A DNA stretch of 64,000 nucleotides from Phenylobacterium sp. Root1290. Its GTDB lineage: Bacteria; Pseudomonadota; Alphaproteobacteria; Caulobacterales; Caulobacteraceae. Positions 63,863 through 64,000 of this stretch are shown piece by piece. The translations under genes were made by a program, and so were the position numbers. The stretch's first letter is position 1. Each line of letters opens with the position of its first letter. Below the pieces are notes generated by a model. The model ran no database searches. It had not been told where the DNA came from and saw only the letters and a program-made list of their open reading frames with translations. The stretch lies in assembly GCF_001425305.1 (NCBI RefSeq), contig NZ_LMEE01000005.1, positions 62,001-126,000 on the forward strand, written 5' to 3'.

Positions 63863-64000
63863 AGGTCGCCTCCGAGCGTTTTCCGAGCACAGTGGCGTTT
63901 GGGACGACAACAGGTCAACTCGGCAGGCGTCGTGAGCTCGGGCAGGGCCAAAGCTCGCAGCCGGAGTTGCGGACGGGTGTCGCAATGGCCGTTGCTCGTT

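Overview
The window reads as ordinary chromosome of a high-GC alphaproteobacterium close to Caulobacter or Phenylobacterium. This rests on the block hisD / UPF0262 / low-molecular-weight phosphatase / infA / maf / RNase G / yacG / tRNA-Phe, a Xanthomonas-Caulobacter type TonB receptor in an amino-sugar cluster, a His tRNA with discriminator A and no extra 5' G, and frequent TTG/GTG starts. Genes are densely packed and often overlap by 1-4 nt. I see no prophage, transposase, integrase or CRISPR array. The genus is an inference; no rRNA gene is present.

Layout. 1-9 kb: the C-terminal part of a HutC repressor coupled to a PP2C phosphatase, a DNA photolyase, then secreted or small enzymes (nitrobindin-like barrel, two-cysteine-pair GFA protein, O-methyltransferase, DUF1801). 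8.8-14.7 kb: a tyrosine catabolism operon (aromatic aminotransferase, HPPD, homogentisate dioxygenase, fumarylacetoacetase, small Rieske protein) with a divergent Lrp-type regulator and an 18-bp palindrome between them. 15-19 kb: O-acetylhomoserine sulfhydrylase, a SHOCT lipoprotein, threonine aldolase and a stand-alone AAA ATPase. 19.3-31.8 kb: a full N-acetylglucosamine locus. GlcNAc oligomers would enter through the TonB receptor, be cut by the GH20 hexosaminidase, be imported and phosphorylated by a PTS whose EIIA, HPr and EI are fused in one protein and whose IIBC partner carries a second, inactive-looking IIB domain, and be processed by NagA and a SIS-type NagB under a GntR repressor.

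32-35 kb: small proteins and a DUF3649-PepSY-DUF3325 iron-uptake accessory operon with a possible Fur site, then tRNA-Thr. 35-43 kb: housekeeping genes (murA, hisD, infA, maf, RNase E/G, yacG, tRNA-Phe, rpiB, deoxyinosine glycosylase). 44-47 kb: exbB-exbD-tonB and tRNA-His, which would energise the TonB receptor. 47-50.6 kb: putA with a divergent Lrp-type regulator and a 15-bp palindrome. 50.7-64 kb: assorted metabolism and stress genes, a CcdA/CcdB toxin-antitoxin pair, a 1-Cys peroxiredoxin, transporters and a second GFA protein.

The most notable non-coding structure is a family of palindromic repeats (11652, 14718, 16579, 60421) lying just 3' of stop codons, plus an unrelated 33-bp-arm inverted repeat at 50634 and a perfect 24-bp hairpin at 31891. 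I did not find a clearly new multi-gene system. The best leads are the degenerate second IIB domain of the GlcNAc permease, the 3'-end repeat family, the HutC-PP2C pair and the orphan Rieske protein of the tyrosine operon.
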